In this document: positions 8,155-16,211 of the stretch, piece after piece | Position numbering within the stretch: the first letter of the stretch is position 1 | Layout: each line of letters begins with the position of its first letter | Notes under the pieces: generated by a model | Seen by the model: the letters and a program-made list of their open reading frames with translations, nothing else | What the model was told of the DNA's origin: nothing | Databases searched by the model: none | NCBI GenBank assembly: GCA_016720595.1 | Contig: JADKKI010000038.1 | Span: 1-64,000, forward strand | Length of the DNA: 64,000 bases | Source of the DNA: Myxococcales bacterium | GTDB lineage: Bacteria > Myxococcota_A > Polyangia > Haliangiales > Haliangiaceae | Direction: 5' to 3' | Position numbers and translations under genes: made by a program

Positions 8155-9746
8155 CAGGAACCGCGCGGGCCGTTGGTGAGCTGGAGCTCCGAGTGCCGGG
8201 CCTCGGGGAGGTGCTCGGGGTAGTCGAGGGTGTAGTGGAGGCCGCGCGACTCCTTGCGGCGGCGCGCGCTCTCGATCACGAGGTGTGCGACCAGGGCGAG
8301 GTTTCGCAGCTCGATCAGATCGCTCGTGATCTTGAAGTCGACGTAGTACTCGCGGATCTCGTCGCGCAGGACCTCGATCCGGCGGCGGGCCCGCTCGATG
8401 CGCTTGTCCGTGCGCACGATGCCCAGGTACGACCACATGAACCGGCGGACCTCTTCCCAGTTGAGCGCCACGACGATCGCATCGCGCGAATCGGTGGCAT
8501 CCCCCGAGGACCAGGGCGCGACGACCGAGGGGCGGGTGCGCGGCGCCTCCTTCACGGCGGCGGCGGCGTGCGAGCTGTAGACCATGCCCTCGAGCAGCGA
8601 GTTGGAGGCCAGGCGGTTTGCGCCGTGGAGGCCGGTGAACGCGCACTCGCCGATCGCGTAGAGGCCCTTGATCGTGGTCTCGCCGCGCGTGTCGGTCTTG
8701 ATGCCGCCGCACATGTAGTGCGCCGCGGGGACCACCGGGATCGGCTGCTTCGTGATGTCGATGCCGAGCCCGAGGCAGCGCTCGTAGATGTTGGGGAACC
8801 GCCCGCGCACGAATGCGGGATCCAGCGCGGTCATGTCGAGGAACACGGAGTCCGCACCGGACTTCTTGAGCTCGTTGTCGATCGCGCGGGCGACGATGTC
8901 GCGCGAGGCGAGCGACTTCATCGGGTGGTAGTTCTCCATGAACGTCTCGCCGTTCGCGAGCTTCAGCACGCCGCCTTCGCCGCGCATCGCCTCCGAGAGC
9001 AAGAAGTTCCGCGCGTGCGGGTGGAACAGCACCGTGGGGTGGAACTGGACGAACTCGAGATCGCAGACCGCGGCGCCGAGGCGATAGGCCATCGCGACGC
9101 CATCGCCGGTGGCGACGTCGGGGTTCGACGTATAGACGTAGACCTTGCCGGTGCCGCCGGTGGCGAGCACCGTGGCGCGGGCGGTGATCGTCTTGACCTC
9201 GCCCTTGCGGGTGTCGAGGACGTACGCGCCGAAGCACGCCGGATCGCCGCCGTACTTCGCCATCGAGAGGAGATCGACGCCGATGTGGTCGTCGAGGATC
9301 GTGATGTTCGCGTGGCTCTTCACCGCCGCGAGCAGCGCACGCTGGATCTCGCGCCCGGTGACGTCCTGCCAGTGGACGACGCGGTTCTTGGTGTGGGCGC
9401 CCTCGCGCCCGAGGTCGAGCTTGCCGTGCTCGTCGCGATCGAGGCGCACGCCGAGATCGAGCAGGCGCTGGACGTGCGCGGGGCCCTCCTCCACGCACAT
9501 CTCGACCACCGGCCGGTCGCACAGGCCATCGCCCGCGGTCAGCGTGTCCTGGACGTGGAGCTCCATCGAGTCATCCGACGCGAGCACGGCGGCCACGCCA
9601 CCCTGGGCCCAGTTCGTGTTGGTGTCGTCGGGGCGCTTCTTCGTGCACACGACGACCCGGCCGTGCTCGGCCGCGAGCAGGGCGAAGTTCAGGCCGGCGA
9701 TGCCGGAGCCTAGGACCAGGTAATCGGTCTCGAGCGGCTCATTCAT
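8154..9746 (-). CDS. nadB: L-aspartate oxidase
   Basis: NadB oxidises L-aspartate to iminoaspartate, the first step of de novo NAD synthesis, with FAD and in the cytoplasm. The 530-aa protein has the dinucleotide motif LVLGSGIAGLNFAL at the N-terminus, the flavoprotein segment NTNWAQGGVAAVL, HTKNRVVHWQDVTG in the substrate-binding region, a second FAD motif (ATGGTGKVY), and the HYMCGGIKTD and GECAFTGLHGANRLASNSL blocks typical of the succinate-dehydrogenase/aspartate-oxidase family. Length and order are normal. nadA and nadC are not in this window. The gene diverges from a lytic transglycosylase gene across 41 bp. Confidence 0.95.
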   Translation of the reverse strand: MNEPLETDYLVLGSGIAGLNFALLAAEHGRVVVCTKKRPDDTNTNWAQGGVAAVLASDDSMELHVQDTLTAGDGLCDRPVVEMCVEEGPAHVQRLLDLGVRLDRDEHGKLDLGREGAHTKNRVVHWQDVTGREIQRALLAAVKSHANITILDDHIGVDLLSMAKYGGDPACFGAYVLDTRKGEVKTITARATVLATGGTGKVYVYTSNPDVATGDGVAMAYRLGAAVCDLEFVQFHPTVLFHPHARNFLLSEAMRGEGGVLKLANGETFMENYHPMKSLASRDIVARAIDNELKKSGADSVFLDMTALDPAFVRGRFPNIYERCLGLGIDITKQPIPVVPAAHYMCGGIKTDTRGETTIKGLYAIGECAFTGLHGANRLASNSLLEGMVYSSHAAAAVKEAPRTRPSVVAPWSSGDATDSRDAIVVALNWEEVRRFMWSYLGIVRTDKRIERARRRIEVLRDEIREYYVDFKITSDLIELRNLALVAHLVIESARRRKESRGLHYTLDYPEHLPEARHSELQLTNGPRGS

Positions 9747-9774
9747 GGAGGCGGCGACGATACAGGGTTTGGGG

Positions 9775-9780
9775 TACGCT
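9775..9780 (+). promoter_or_regulatory. -10 element TACGCT, leaderless
   Basis: TACGCT lies 7 nt before the GTG start at 9788 of the transglycosylase gene, in the 41-bp gap to divergent nadB. On the other strand TATCGT sits 10 nt before the nadB ATG. Confidence 0.45.
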
Positions 9781-9787
9781 TGTAGGC

Positions 9788-10441
9788 GTGCGGGCCGCCC
9801 TGACTGCGATGCTGCTGGTGGGCCTGATGGTTTCAGCCCGCGCCGACGTCTACTCGTGGACGGACGACGAGGGCGTGGCCCACTTCACGAACCTCAAGCC
9901 CGCGGGGCAGAAGTGGAAGAAGGTCCTGACCTCCGAGCCGGAGAAGGGCTCCAAGGCGGCGGCCCAGCGCGGCTCGTGCCCACGGTGCGACAAGATCACC
10001 TCGAACGACCAGTCACCCGAGCGGTTCCACCGCTACGACCAGTACATCGCCGAGGCCTCCCAGCTGTACAAGATCCCGGTCCCGCTGATCCGCGCCGTGA
10101 TCAAGGTCGAGAGTGACTACGATCCGCGCGTGGTCTCGGCGATGGACTGCAAAGGCCTGATGCAGGTGCACCCCGATGTCGAGCGCGACATGGGCGTGCA
10201 GGGCGACGTGTTCGATCCGCGGACCAACATCATGACCGGCACGCGGCTCCTACGCTGGCTCGCGAACCGCGTGGACGGCGATCTCGTCCTCACGATCGCC
10301 GGGTACCACGCCGGGCTCGGCTCGCTCGCGAAGTTCGGGTACACGGTCCCGCCGTACACGTACACGCGCCAGTACCTGAAGATGGTCCTCGAGCGCTACT
10401 ACCAGTACAAGGCCGACGACGCGCGCCAGCGGACCCGGTAG
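9788..10441 (+). CDS. Lytic transglycosylase with DUF4124 domain
   Basis: The 217-aa product has a signal peptide (MRAALTAMLLVGLMVSARA) and is predicted to be periplasmic. A short DUF4124 domain follows (DVYSWTDDEGVAHFTN). Next is an SLT/lysozyme-like domain with catalytic Glu in IRAVIKVESDYDP, and the family blocks KGLMQVHPDVERDMGV, DPRTNIMTGTRLLRWL and TIAGYHAGLGSLAKFG. These proteins cleave peptidoglycan glycan strands and leave 1,6-anhydro ends. The stop TAG overlaps the GTG of the FHA gene by one base, so the two form an operon. Confidence 0.85.
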   Translation: MRAALTAMLLVGLMVSARADVYSWTDDEGVAHFTNLKPAGQKWKKVLTSEPEKGSKAAAQRGSCPRCDKITSNDQSPERFHRYDQYIAEASQLYKIPVPLIRAVIKVESDYDPRVVSAMDCKGLMQVHPDVERDMGVQGDVFDPRTNIMTGTRLLRWLANRVDGDLVLTIAGYHAGLGSLAKFGYTVPPYTYTRQYLKMVLERYYQYKADDARQRTR

Positions 10442-11244
10442 TGCTGCGGTTCACCGTCGACGCGCTCGCACCGGTGGACCTCGCGGGTGCCCGGATCGTG
10501 ATCGGTGCGAGCCCGGCCGCGCAGCTCCGGCTCCCCGCCGAGGTCGCGCGCGACGAGCACGTGGTGGTGTCCGAGGGGCGCTGGGTCGCGCTCGCCACGC
10601 TCGATATCGATGGTGCCTCGCGCGCGGCGGGGGACAGCGGCCCGATCGGCGCCGGGGTCACGCTCGGGTTCGGCGCGATGCGCGTGGTGATCGCCCCGGC
10701 CCCCGCGGGGAGCCTGGTGTCCTCGCCCGCTCACACCGCGAGCCTCGCGCTCGAGCTGGTGCGCGGGCTGCTTGGCGCGAACGCCGCGCCCTCGTTCGAG
10801 GTGGAGCGTGGCCCGGTGCCCGGCGCCAAGCGCGTGTTGCCGCCGCCGGTGGCCTCGCTGGTGATCGGGCGCGGTGACGAGGCCACCTGGGTGATCCTCG
10901 ACGAGGATCTCTCTCGCACCCACGCCGAGATCCAGCGCGGCTGGGACGGCGTCACGATCGTCGATCTCGGCTCCAAGAACGGCACCAAGCTCGATGGCGC
11001 GCGGATCGCCGAGCCCACGCCGCTGCGCGATGGCATGCGGATCGAGCTCGGCAACGTGGTGCTCCGGTTCCGCGATCCGGCGGAGCGGCATCTGCGCGGC
11101 GGCACGGTTCCCGAGGTCGTGAAGCGGAACGTCGTCGCGGCGATCCCAGCAGCGGCACCGGCACGCTCGCCGTGGCCGTTCCTGATCGCCACCGCGGTCG
11201 CGGGCCTCGCCGTCGTCGGCCTGGTCTGGGTGCTCGCGACCTAG
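10441..11244 (+). CDS. FHA-domain protein with C-terminal membrane anchor
   Basis: Of 267 aa, residues about 130-215 form a forkhead-associated domain: VIGRGDE, LDEDLSRTHAEIQRG, VDLGSKNGTKLDG, LRDGMRIELGNVVLRF. The Arg, Ser and Asn residues that bind phosphothreonine are present. The N-terminal 90 residues (GARIVIGASPAAQLRL) look like a second, degenerate FHA fold. A hydrophobic C-terminus (WPFLIATAVAGLAVVGLVWV) anchors it in the membrane with the FHA domain cytoplasmic. It probably reads Ser/Thr-kinase phosphorylation. Its stop overlaps that of the convergent lipoprotein gene by 4 nt. Confidence 0.85.
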   Translation: MLRFTVDALAPVDLAGARIVIGASPAAQLRLPAEVARDEHVVVSEGRWVALATLDIDGASRAAGDSGPIGAGVTLGFGAMRVVIAPAPAGSLVSSPAHTASLALELVRGLLGANAAPSFEVERGPVPGAKRVLPPPVASLVIGRGDEATWVILDEDLSRTHAEIQRGWDGVTIVDLGSKNGTKLDGARIAEPTPLRDGMRIELGNVVLRFRDPAERHLRGGTVPEVVKRNVVAAIPAAAPARSPWPFLIATAVAGLAVVGLVWVLAT

Positions 11245-12533
11245 AACTTCGGTGGCCGCAGCTCCTGGTACACCAGCTCGCCCGGCGCGTGATCGAGCGG
11301 CCGCTCGACGAAGAAGCTGTCGAGCGCGAGGCGCTGTCGGAGCCGATCCCACCCGCCGTCGACAGTGACGTTCACGAGCTCGAACGGATCGTTCACCACG
11401 TCGCCGTCCTGCACGCGGAGCTCGGGCAGCGGTAGCACCGGCAACCGGATCTCCGGCGCCTCGCCGCGCGGCGCGAGGATCCGCCACTGCACGTTTTCTG
11501 TGGGCGGGTGGTACCAGCCCCAGGTCGCCATCACCGCGGTGGGGAGCACACCCGTGGTGGCCTCGGCCCAGCGCAGCGTGTGCGTGGTGCGCTCGTAGAC
11601 CGGGCGCTGTTCGTAGGCACGGAGCGCCGACGCGCCGAGATCGAAGCGCGTCACGCTCGAGCCCGGTCCCCAGCGCCGCACGTGCTGGATCCCCACGCCG
11701 TCACCATCGACGGGATCGACGGCCGTGAACACGGTCCCGTCGGCGGGCAGCGTCATCTCGAGCTCGGCCGCGCCCGCGCCGCCGACGAGCGAGATCCAGC
11801 TGAACCCGAGGTCGGTCTGGAGCGGGACACCCTCGGACACCAGGTGCTGGGTGACGAAGACGGACGTGGTGGAGGGCGATGCGCCGATCACCTCGAGCCT
11901 CGATGGGTCGAGCGCGCGATACGGCGGCGGCAGGCTGACGAGGCCGTTGTTCTCGATCGGAACGTCGGCGCGAAACAGGTAGCGGGTGGTCTCGCCGAAC
12001 GACATCACCAGCAGGTCGGACTTCCCGGCGCAGCCAGAGAACTCGAAGAAGCTCTGACCGCCCGCCGCGTTGGTCACGTCGCCCTCGCCGCACGACGACA
12101 GCAGGCGGTACTGCTGCGCTCCAGGATCATCGGGAAGGCTCAGCCGCACGAACGAGCTGTCAGGCGTGGGGACCACCTCGGGCCGACCGGTGAGCCAGAG
12201 CTCGTCGCCCGGCTGGACGGAGGCCCAGGTGTAGACGTTCCGCGTGCTCCCGGCGAAGTTCACGACCGACACGTAGCCACCTGGTGCCATGTACGCGTTC
12301 GCCTTGCCTTCGCGATCCGTGTGCGTGGAGAGCACGAGCGCACCGTCGGCATCCTGGAACAGCACCTGATAGGTTCCCCAGGCAGCCGGTGCGTCGGGAT
12401 CGGGAAGCGGCACGCGCACGCGGACGAGCCCCGAGCTGGCGTCGGGAGGTGGCGCGGCATCCCGCGCGCCGATCCCATCGCCGCACGCGCCGCCGAGCGT
12501 GGCGATCAGCGCGAGCGTCGTGACCGGCCGCAT
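11241..12533 (-). CDS. Lipoprotein, paralogue of the 14748-16136 protein
   Basis: The 430-aa product has signal MRPVTTLALIATLGGAC and lipobox GGAC, then an Asp/Pro-rich linker. The body starts with a beta-sandwich like a carboxypeptidase-regulatory domain (TYQVLFQDADGALVLSTHTD ... MAPGGYVSVVNFAG) and continues with the paired-cysteine motif LLSSCGEGDV ... EFSGCAGKSD. The same layout occurs in the lipoprotein at 14748-16136, so the two are paralogues. No enzymatic motif is present; it is probably an outer-membrane or surface lipoprotein. TAGCAT lies 6 nt before the ATG. Confidence 0.75.
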   Translation of the reverse strand: MRPVTTLALIATLGGACGDGIGARDAAPPPDASSGLVRVRVPLPDPDAPAAWGTYQVLFQDADGALVLSTHTDREGKANAYMAPGGYVSVVNFAGSTRNVYTWASVQPGDELWLTGRPEVVPTPDSSFVRLSLPDDPGAQQYRLLSSCGEGDVTNAAGGQSFFEFSGCAGKSDLLVMSFGETTRYLFRADVPIENNGLVSLPPPYRALDPSRLEVIGASPSTTSVFVTQHLVSEGVPLQTDLGFSWISLVGGAGAAELEMTLPADGTVFTAVDPVDGDGVGIQHVRRWGPGSSVTRFDLGASALRAYEQRPVYERTTHTLRWAEATTGVLPTAVMATWGWYHPPTENVQWRILAPRGEAPEIRLPVLPLPELRVQDGDVVNDPFELVNVTVDGGWDRLRQRLALDSFFVERPLDHAPGELVYQELRPPKF

Positions 12534-12539
12534 CCGGCG

Positions 12540-12545
12540 ATGCTA
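12540..12545 (-). promoter_or_regulatory. -10 element TAGCAT, leaderless
   Basis: TAGCAT on the minus strand ends 6 nt before the lipoprotein ATG at 12533. Confidence 0.45.
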
Positions 12546-12581
12546 CTGCGACGCTCGGGCCCGCGGATCGCGAGAACGCGC

Positions 12582-13637
12582 TCAGAACAGCGAGAGCTGG
12601 CCGGTGCGCGGCGGCGGACGCACGAACGTGGTGGGCAGCGCGCCCGCGCGCTCGTCTCCACCCGCCTCGTCGCGGCGATTCATCCCGAGGCGCTTGATCG
12701 TGGTGTCGAAGATCATCGCGATCGCATCCGCGTATGGCCCCTGACCGCGCCCGCGGGTGAGGAACGACGGGTCGTACAGCTTGTCGCCGCCGCGGGTCTC
12801 GCGGATCCGATGCATGACCTTGTCCGCGGCGAGCGGCATCACCTCGCGGAGCCGCTCTTCGAACACCTGCTTGACCGCGCCGGGCAGCCGCAGCAGCACC
12901 CAGCCCGCCGAGGTGGCCCCGGCGGCGGCCGCGCGCTCGAGCACGCCCACCAGCTGCGAGTCATTGACGCCGGGGATCATCGGCGCGCACATCACGCCGA
13001 CCGGGACGCCCGCCTTCGCGAGCCGCTCGATCACCTTGAACCGCCGATCCGGTGACGCGGCCCACGGCTCGAGAGCGCGCGACATCGCGTTGTCGGTGAA
13101 CGCGAGCGAGATGTGGATCTGGAACCTGGCGTGCTTCGCGAGCTCGACGAACAGATCGATGTCCCGCTCCACCAGCGCGCTCTTCGAGATGATGCTGACG
13201 GGGTTTCGGTACTCGAGGCAGACCTCGAGGCACTGGCGCGTGAGCCGCAGATCGCGCTCGATCGCCTGGTAGCAATCGGTGACGCCCGAGAACATCACGA
13301 GCTCGCCCTGCCACGACTTCTTGTCGAACGCCTCGCGCAGCAGCTCGGGCGCGGTGCGCTTGACGACGATCTTCGTGTCGAAGTCCGTGCCCGCGCCGAG
13401 ATCGAGGTACTCGTGCGTGGGACGGGCGTAGCAGTAGGAGCACGCGTTTGTGCATCCACGGTACGGGTTCGCGCTCCAGCGGAAGCCGAGATCCGGTGAC
13501 TCGTTGTGCGAGAGGATCGAGCGCGACTGATCTTCGAGCAGCGTGACCTTCGCGGGCGGTGGACCTTCGCCCTCGTCGTAGCTGACGGCGACGTCCCGGA
13601 ACCGGACGAGCGGGTTCGAGACGGGGCGGCGCTCCAC
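12582..13637 (-). CDS. PA0069-family radical SAM protein
   Basis: The 351-aa product carries the radical-SAM cluster C-x3-C-x2-C (RGCTNACSYCYARP), which binds the [4Fe-4S] cluster that cleaves S-adenosylmethionine. The N-terminal SHNESPDLGFRWSANPYRGC and the later MFSGVTDCYQAIERDL and MCAPMIPGVND segments are typical of the PA0069/Rv2578c group, distantly related to spore photoproduct lyase. The substrate is unknown. A perfect TATACT hexamer 7 nt before the GTG suggests leaderless expression. The next leftward gene upstream, an aldo/keto-reductase-like protein, lies 33 bp away. Confidence 0.85.
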   Translation of the reverse strand: MERRPVSNPLVRFRDVAVSYDEGEGPPPAKVTLLEDQSRSILSHNESPDLGFRWSANPYRGCTNACSYCYARPTHEYLDLGAGTDFDTKIVVKRTAPELLREAFDKKSWQGELVMFSGVTDCYQAIERDLRLTRQCLEVCLEYRNPVSIISKSALVERDIDLFVELAKHARFQIHISLAFTDNAMSRALEPWAASPDRRFKVIERLAKAGVPVGVMCAPMIPGVNDSQLVGVLERAAAAGATSAGWVLLRLPGAVKQVFEERLREVMPLAADKVMHRIRETRGGDKLYDPSFLTRGRGQGPYADAIAMIFDTTIKRLGMNRRDEAGGDERAGALPTTFVRPPPRTGQLSLF

Positions 13638-13644
13638 GCGCTGG

Positions 13645-13650
13645 AGTATA
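13645..13650 (-). promoter_or_regulatory. -10 element TATACT with -35-like TTGATC
   Basis: TATACT lies 7 nt before the GTG at 13637 on the minus strand. TTGATC sits 18 bp further upstream as a possible -35. It is among the best -10 matches in the window and supports a leaderless transcript. Confidence 0.55.
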
Positions 13651-13670
13651 CTGAACGCGCGCGCAGTAGA

Positions 13671-14660
13671 TCAAGATTTGCCGACGAGGATCCGTGCGAG
13701 CAAGGCGGGGCTCAGCGGCGGAGCCATCGCGGCGATCACGGCGGGCATGACGTTCGCGTGGCGATGCAGGCGCGGCAGGGCGATCGCGCCGCGATCGATC
13801 ACGAACCGGAGGGCGAGCTCCGCCGCGGTCTGCGCCTCGACATGATCGGGGCGCTTCCCGAGATCGAGCACCTTGCGCGAGGCCTCGCACGAGCGGGCGC
13901 ACGCGGGTTCATGGGAGACCTCGCACGCGAGGCGCGCAGCCGTCACGGCGGCGTCCTCGAGCTCCTCCGGCGTCAGCTCGTGGCGATCGTCGCGCGGCGA
14001 GCGCTTCATCCCCGGCCCGAGGATGCCGGCGAGGGCGCCACCGGCGAGCGGCTGACGCGCGAGGATCGGCGTCTTGGTCGCGAGCAGCGGCTCCGCCTTG
14101 CGATCGATCAGGTTGTAGACCACCGAGATCGCCGCGATCCACGGCTCGGTGGTGAACCCGATCGAGGTCTCGTCGAGCTCGTCGAGGCGCGCGCCCCAGG
14201 CGAGGACCTTGCCCTCGCGCACGAGGCGATCGCAGGTGCCCACGAGCTCGGGCCACGCGGTGGACTCGCGCCACGCGGAGCGCAGCGGGAGAAAGGCGAG
14301 CGGGAGCGCGTCGAGCCGGGTGGTGCGGAGGGCGGCCTCGGCGGTGTCCTGCACGTAGCGCGCGGGGAGCAGCTCCGGGAGCACGTCGCGCCGCGCGACG
14401 CCCGGGCGTGGTGGGACGAGCGGCACCGTGATCGCGACGAGCACGCGATCCCGTGCGCGCTGCGACCGGATCGCTTCGCCAGCGAGGCGCTCCGCATCGG
14501 GCTCGGGGTGGACCTCGACGAGGGTGAGCCCGAGCTCGATCGCGTGCTGCAGTGTGCGATCGACCTCGCGGGCATCGATGCCGCGGTTGGCGGCGATCGC
14601 GAGCGAGAGATCGCCACAGCCGACCACCGTGACGCCTGTCCCGAGCGGTCTGGTTCGCAC
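13671..14660 (-). CDS. Aldo/keto reductase-fold protein lacking catalytic residues
   Basis: About 329 aa with aldo/keto-reductase features: an N-terminal PLGTGVTVVGCGDLSL, YNLIDRKAEPLL at the usual place of the family's 'YNLL..' block, and an ILARQPLAGGALAG segment. The catalytic tetrad seems lost. The region that should read D-T-A-x-x-Y-G is VEVHPEPDAERLAG, with neither the Asp nor the Tyr, and the Lys strand reads VLVAITVPL. A Cys-rich stretch (CEVSHEPACARSCEAS) follows, as in Fe-S-bearing AKR relatives. It is probably a pseudoenzyme. I use GTG 14660 because TACGAT lies 6 nt before it; GTG 14666 directly abuts that hexamer. Confidence 0.7.
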   Translation of the reverse strand: MRTRPLGTGVTVVGCGDLSLAIAANRGIDAREVDRTLQHAIELGLTLVEVHPEPDAERLAGEAIRSQRARDRVLVAITVPLVPPRPGVARRDVLPELLPARYVQDTAEAALRTTRLDALPLAFLPLRSAWRESTAWPELVGTCDRLVREGKVLAWGARLDELDETSIGFTTEPWIAAISVVYNLIDRKAEPLLATKTPILARQPLAGGALAGILGPGMKRSPRDDRHELTPEELEDAAVTAARLACEVSHEPACARSCEASRKVLDLGKRPDHVEAQTAAELALRFVIDRGAIALPRLHRHANVMPAVIAAMAPPLSPALLARILVGKS

Positions 14661-14666
14661 GCCCAC

Positions 14667-14672
14667 ATCGTA
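14667..14672 (-). promoter_or_regulatory. -10 element TACGAT, leaderless
   Basis: TACGAT on the minus strand abuts the first possible GTG (14666) and lies 6 nt before the in-frame GTG at 14660. It favours the second as the start. Confidence 0.45.
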
Positions 14673-14733
14673 GACCTTCGTGACCTGTGTCGCAGCCCTC
14701 CCCGAGGATCTGTCTTTCGCCCGGGACCGCCGC

Positions 14734-14739
14734 TACGAT
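14734..14739 (+). promoter_or_regulatory. -10 element TACGAT, leaderless
   Basis: TACGAT lies 8 nt before the lipoprotein ATG at 14748. It is back to back with the TACGAT serving the divergent gene (14667-14672). Confidence 0.4.
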
Positions 14740-14747
14740 GGTCACCG

Positions 14748-16136
14748 ATGTACAAGCACCTCGCACTCGCCTTGCTTCTCGCCGCGTGTGGCGACGACAG
14801 CGTCCATCACCTGCCGGATGCGCCACCGCCGCCGGATGGCTCCGCAGACGCCGCGACCTCGGGGCCCGTGACCCTGACGATCACGCTGGACGGTCAGGGC
14901 GTGGCCGCGCACGACGTCTACTTCCAGGCCGCCAATGGCACGCTGGTCGCGAAGGTCGTGACCGATGCGGCGGGTGTGGCGAGCGCCGTGATGGAGCCGG
15001 GGGGCTTCGTGACGACGGTGAACCCGTTCGGCGGCAAGCGGCAGGCGGAGGATGTCCGCACGTTCGCGGGCGTCAAGCCCGGCGATCACCTGAAGCTCCA
15101 CGACTCCACCGGGATCACCGGCATCTCGGTGACCTTCACGGCGCCGACCGATCCCACGGCGACCTCCTACGAGGTGTACTCGAGCTGCGGCTACATGCAG
15201 AACCTGAGCGCCGGCGGCTCCGGCGCGACGCCCACGGGGACGATCTATCTCGACGGCTGCGGTGGCACCGCGGACTTCTTGATCCAGACCCTCGACAGCG
15301 GCGGGCTGCCCTCGAAGTTCGTGTACAAGAGCGGCGTCAACGTCGCCGATCAGGGCGTCATCGATCTGTCGACCGAGACCTACGCCTCGCCGGTGCCGAC
15401 CGTGGCGTTGACGTGGAACAACGTCCCGGCCGCCTACACCGACGTGCAGTTCCGCAGCGTGCTCGCGTCCACGCGGGGGCGGATCTTCGATTCGCTGCAG
15501 TCCGCGCAGATCACCGCCGGGACCGGGACCACCACGATCCCGCGGCCGAGCGTGACCAATGGCCTCGCGATCACCACGACCGAGCCGTTCCCCACCAACG
15601 GGGTGGCGCGGCTCGCCGTGGTGGACTGGGCGCCCGCGGCGTCGACGATCACCGTCGATCTCGCGAATGCCTTCCTCGGTGTGTACACGGCCACGCCGGT
15701 GGTCTCTCCGGCGACGCGCATGGTGACCTGGACCTCGGGGGCCGGCCTCGCGCCCGACTTCGCGTGGGCCACGGTGAGCGCCTCGCGCACGGACACGGCG
15801 ACGACGACGACCACGTACTGGGACTGGCAGATCGTCATGCCGTACAGCTCGACGACGTTCACGCTCCCCGCGCTCGCGACGGGCATCGATCAGTTCAACC
15901 TGATCGCGACCGACACCGCGGACGTCCGCGAGCTGATCACCGCCAAGGTCCCGGGCGGCTACGATGCGGTCCGCGCCGAGATCCTGTCCTCGACCGGGCC
16001 CGAGACGTTCGCGGCGGGCGCGACCGGGCGGATCGTGTTCGAGACCCTCGAGAATCTCGCCGTGGGACGAGCCGCGCCGACGACCCGAGGTCCGGCACCG
16101 TGGGCGGTCCGGCGCACCGCCCGGCTCGCACGCTGA
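14748..16136 (+). CDS. Lipoprotein, paralogue of the 11241-12533 protein
   Basis: The 462-aa product starts at ATG 14748; the open frame continues far upstream without coding character. The signal is MYKHLALALLLAAC with lipobox LAAC. It shares with the 11241-12533 lipoprotein the VYFQAANGTLVAKVVTDAAG, MEPGGFVTTVNPFGG and YSSCGYMQNL ... LDGCGGTADFL motifs in the same order. Thr/Ser-rich beta segments fill the rest. The last 25 residues are Arg/Pro-rich and unlike the body, so a late frameshift is possible. No enzymatic motif is seen. Confidence 0.75.
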   Translation: MYKHLALALLLAACGDDSVHHLPDAPPPPDGSADAATSGPVTLTITLDGQGVAAHDVYFQAANGTLVAKVVTDAAGVASAVMEPGGFVTTVNPFGGKRQAEDVRTFAGVKPGDHLKLHDSTGITGISVTFTAPTDPTATSYEVYSSCGYMQNLSAGGSGATPTGTIYLDGCGGTADFLIQTLDSGGLPSKFVYKSGVNVADQGVIDLSTETYASPVPTVALTWNNVPAAYTDVQFRSVLASTRGRIFDSLQSAQITAGTGTTTIPRPSVTNGLAITTTEPFPTNGVARLAVVDWAPAASTITVDLANAFLGVYTATPVVSPATRMVTWTSGAGLAPDFAWATVSASRTDTATTTTTYWDWQIVMPYSSTTFTLPALATGIDQFNLIATDTADVRELITAKVPGGYDAVRAEILSSTGPETFAAGATGRIVFETLENLAVGRAAPTTRGPAPWAVRRTARLAR

Positions 16137-16211
16137 CGTACAGCACCGGCTTTGGCGCAGGAGTGACCGGGGCGCGTTTACTCTCGACGCGGCCTGGGGT
16201 TAGATCCCTCG

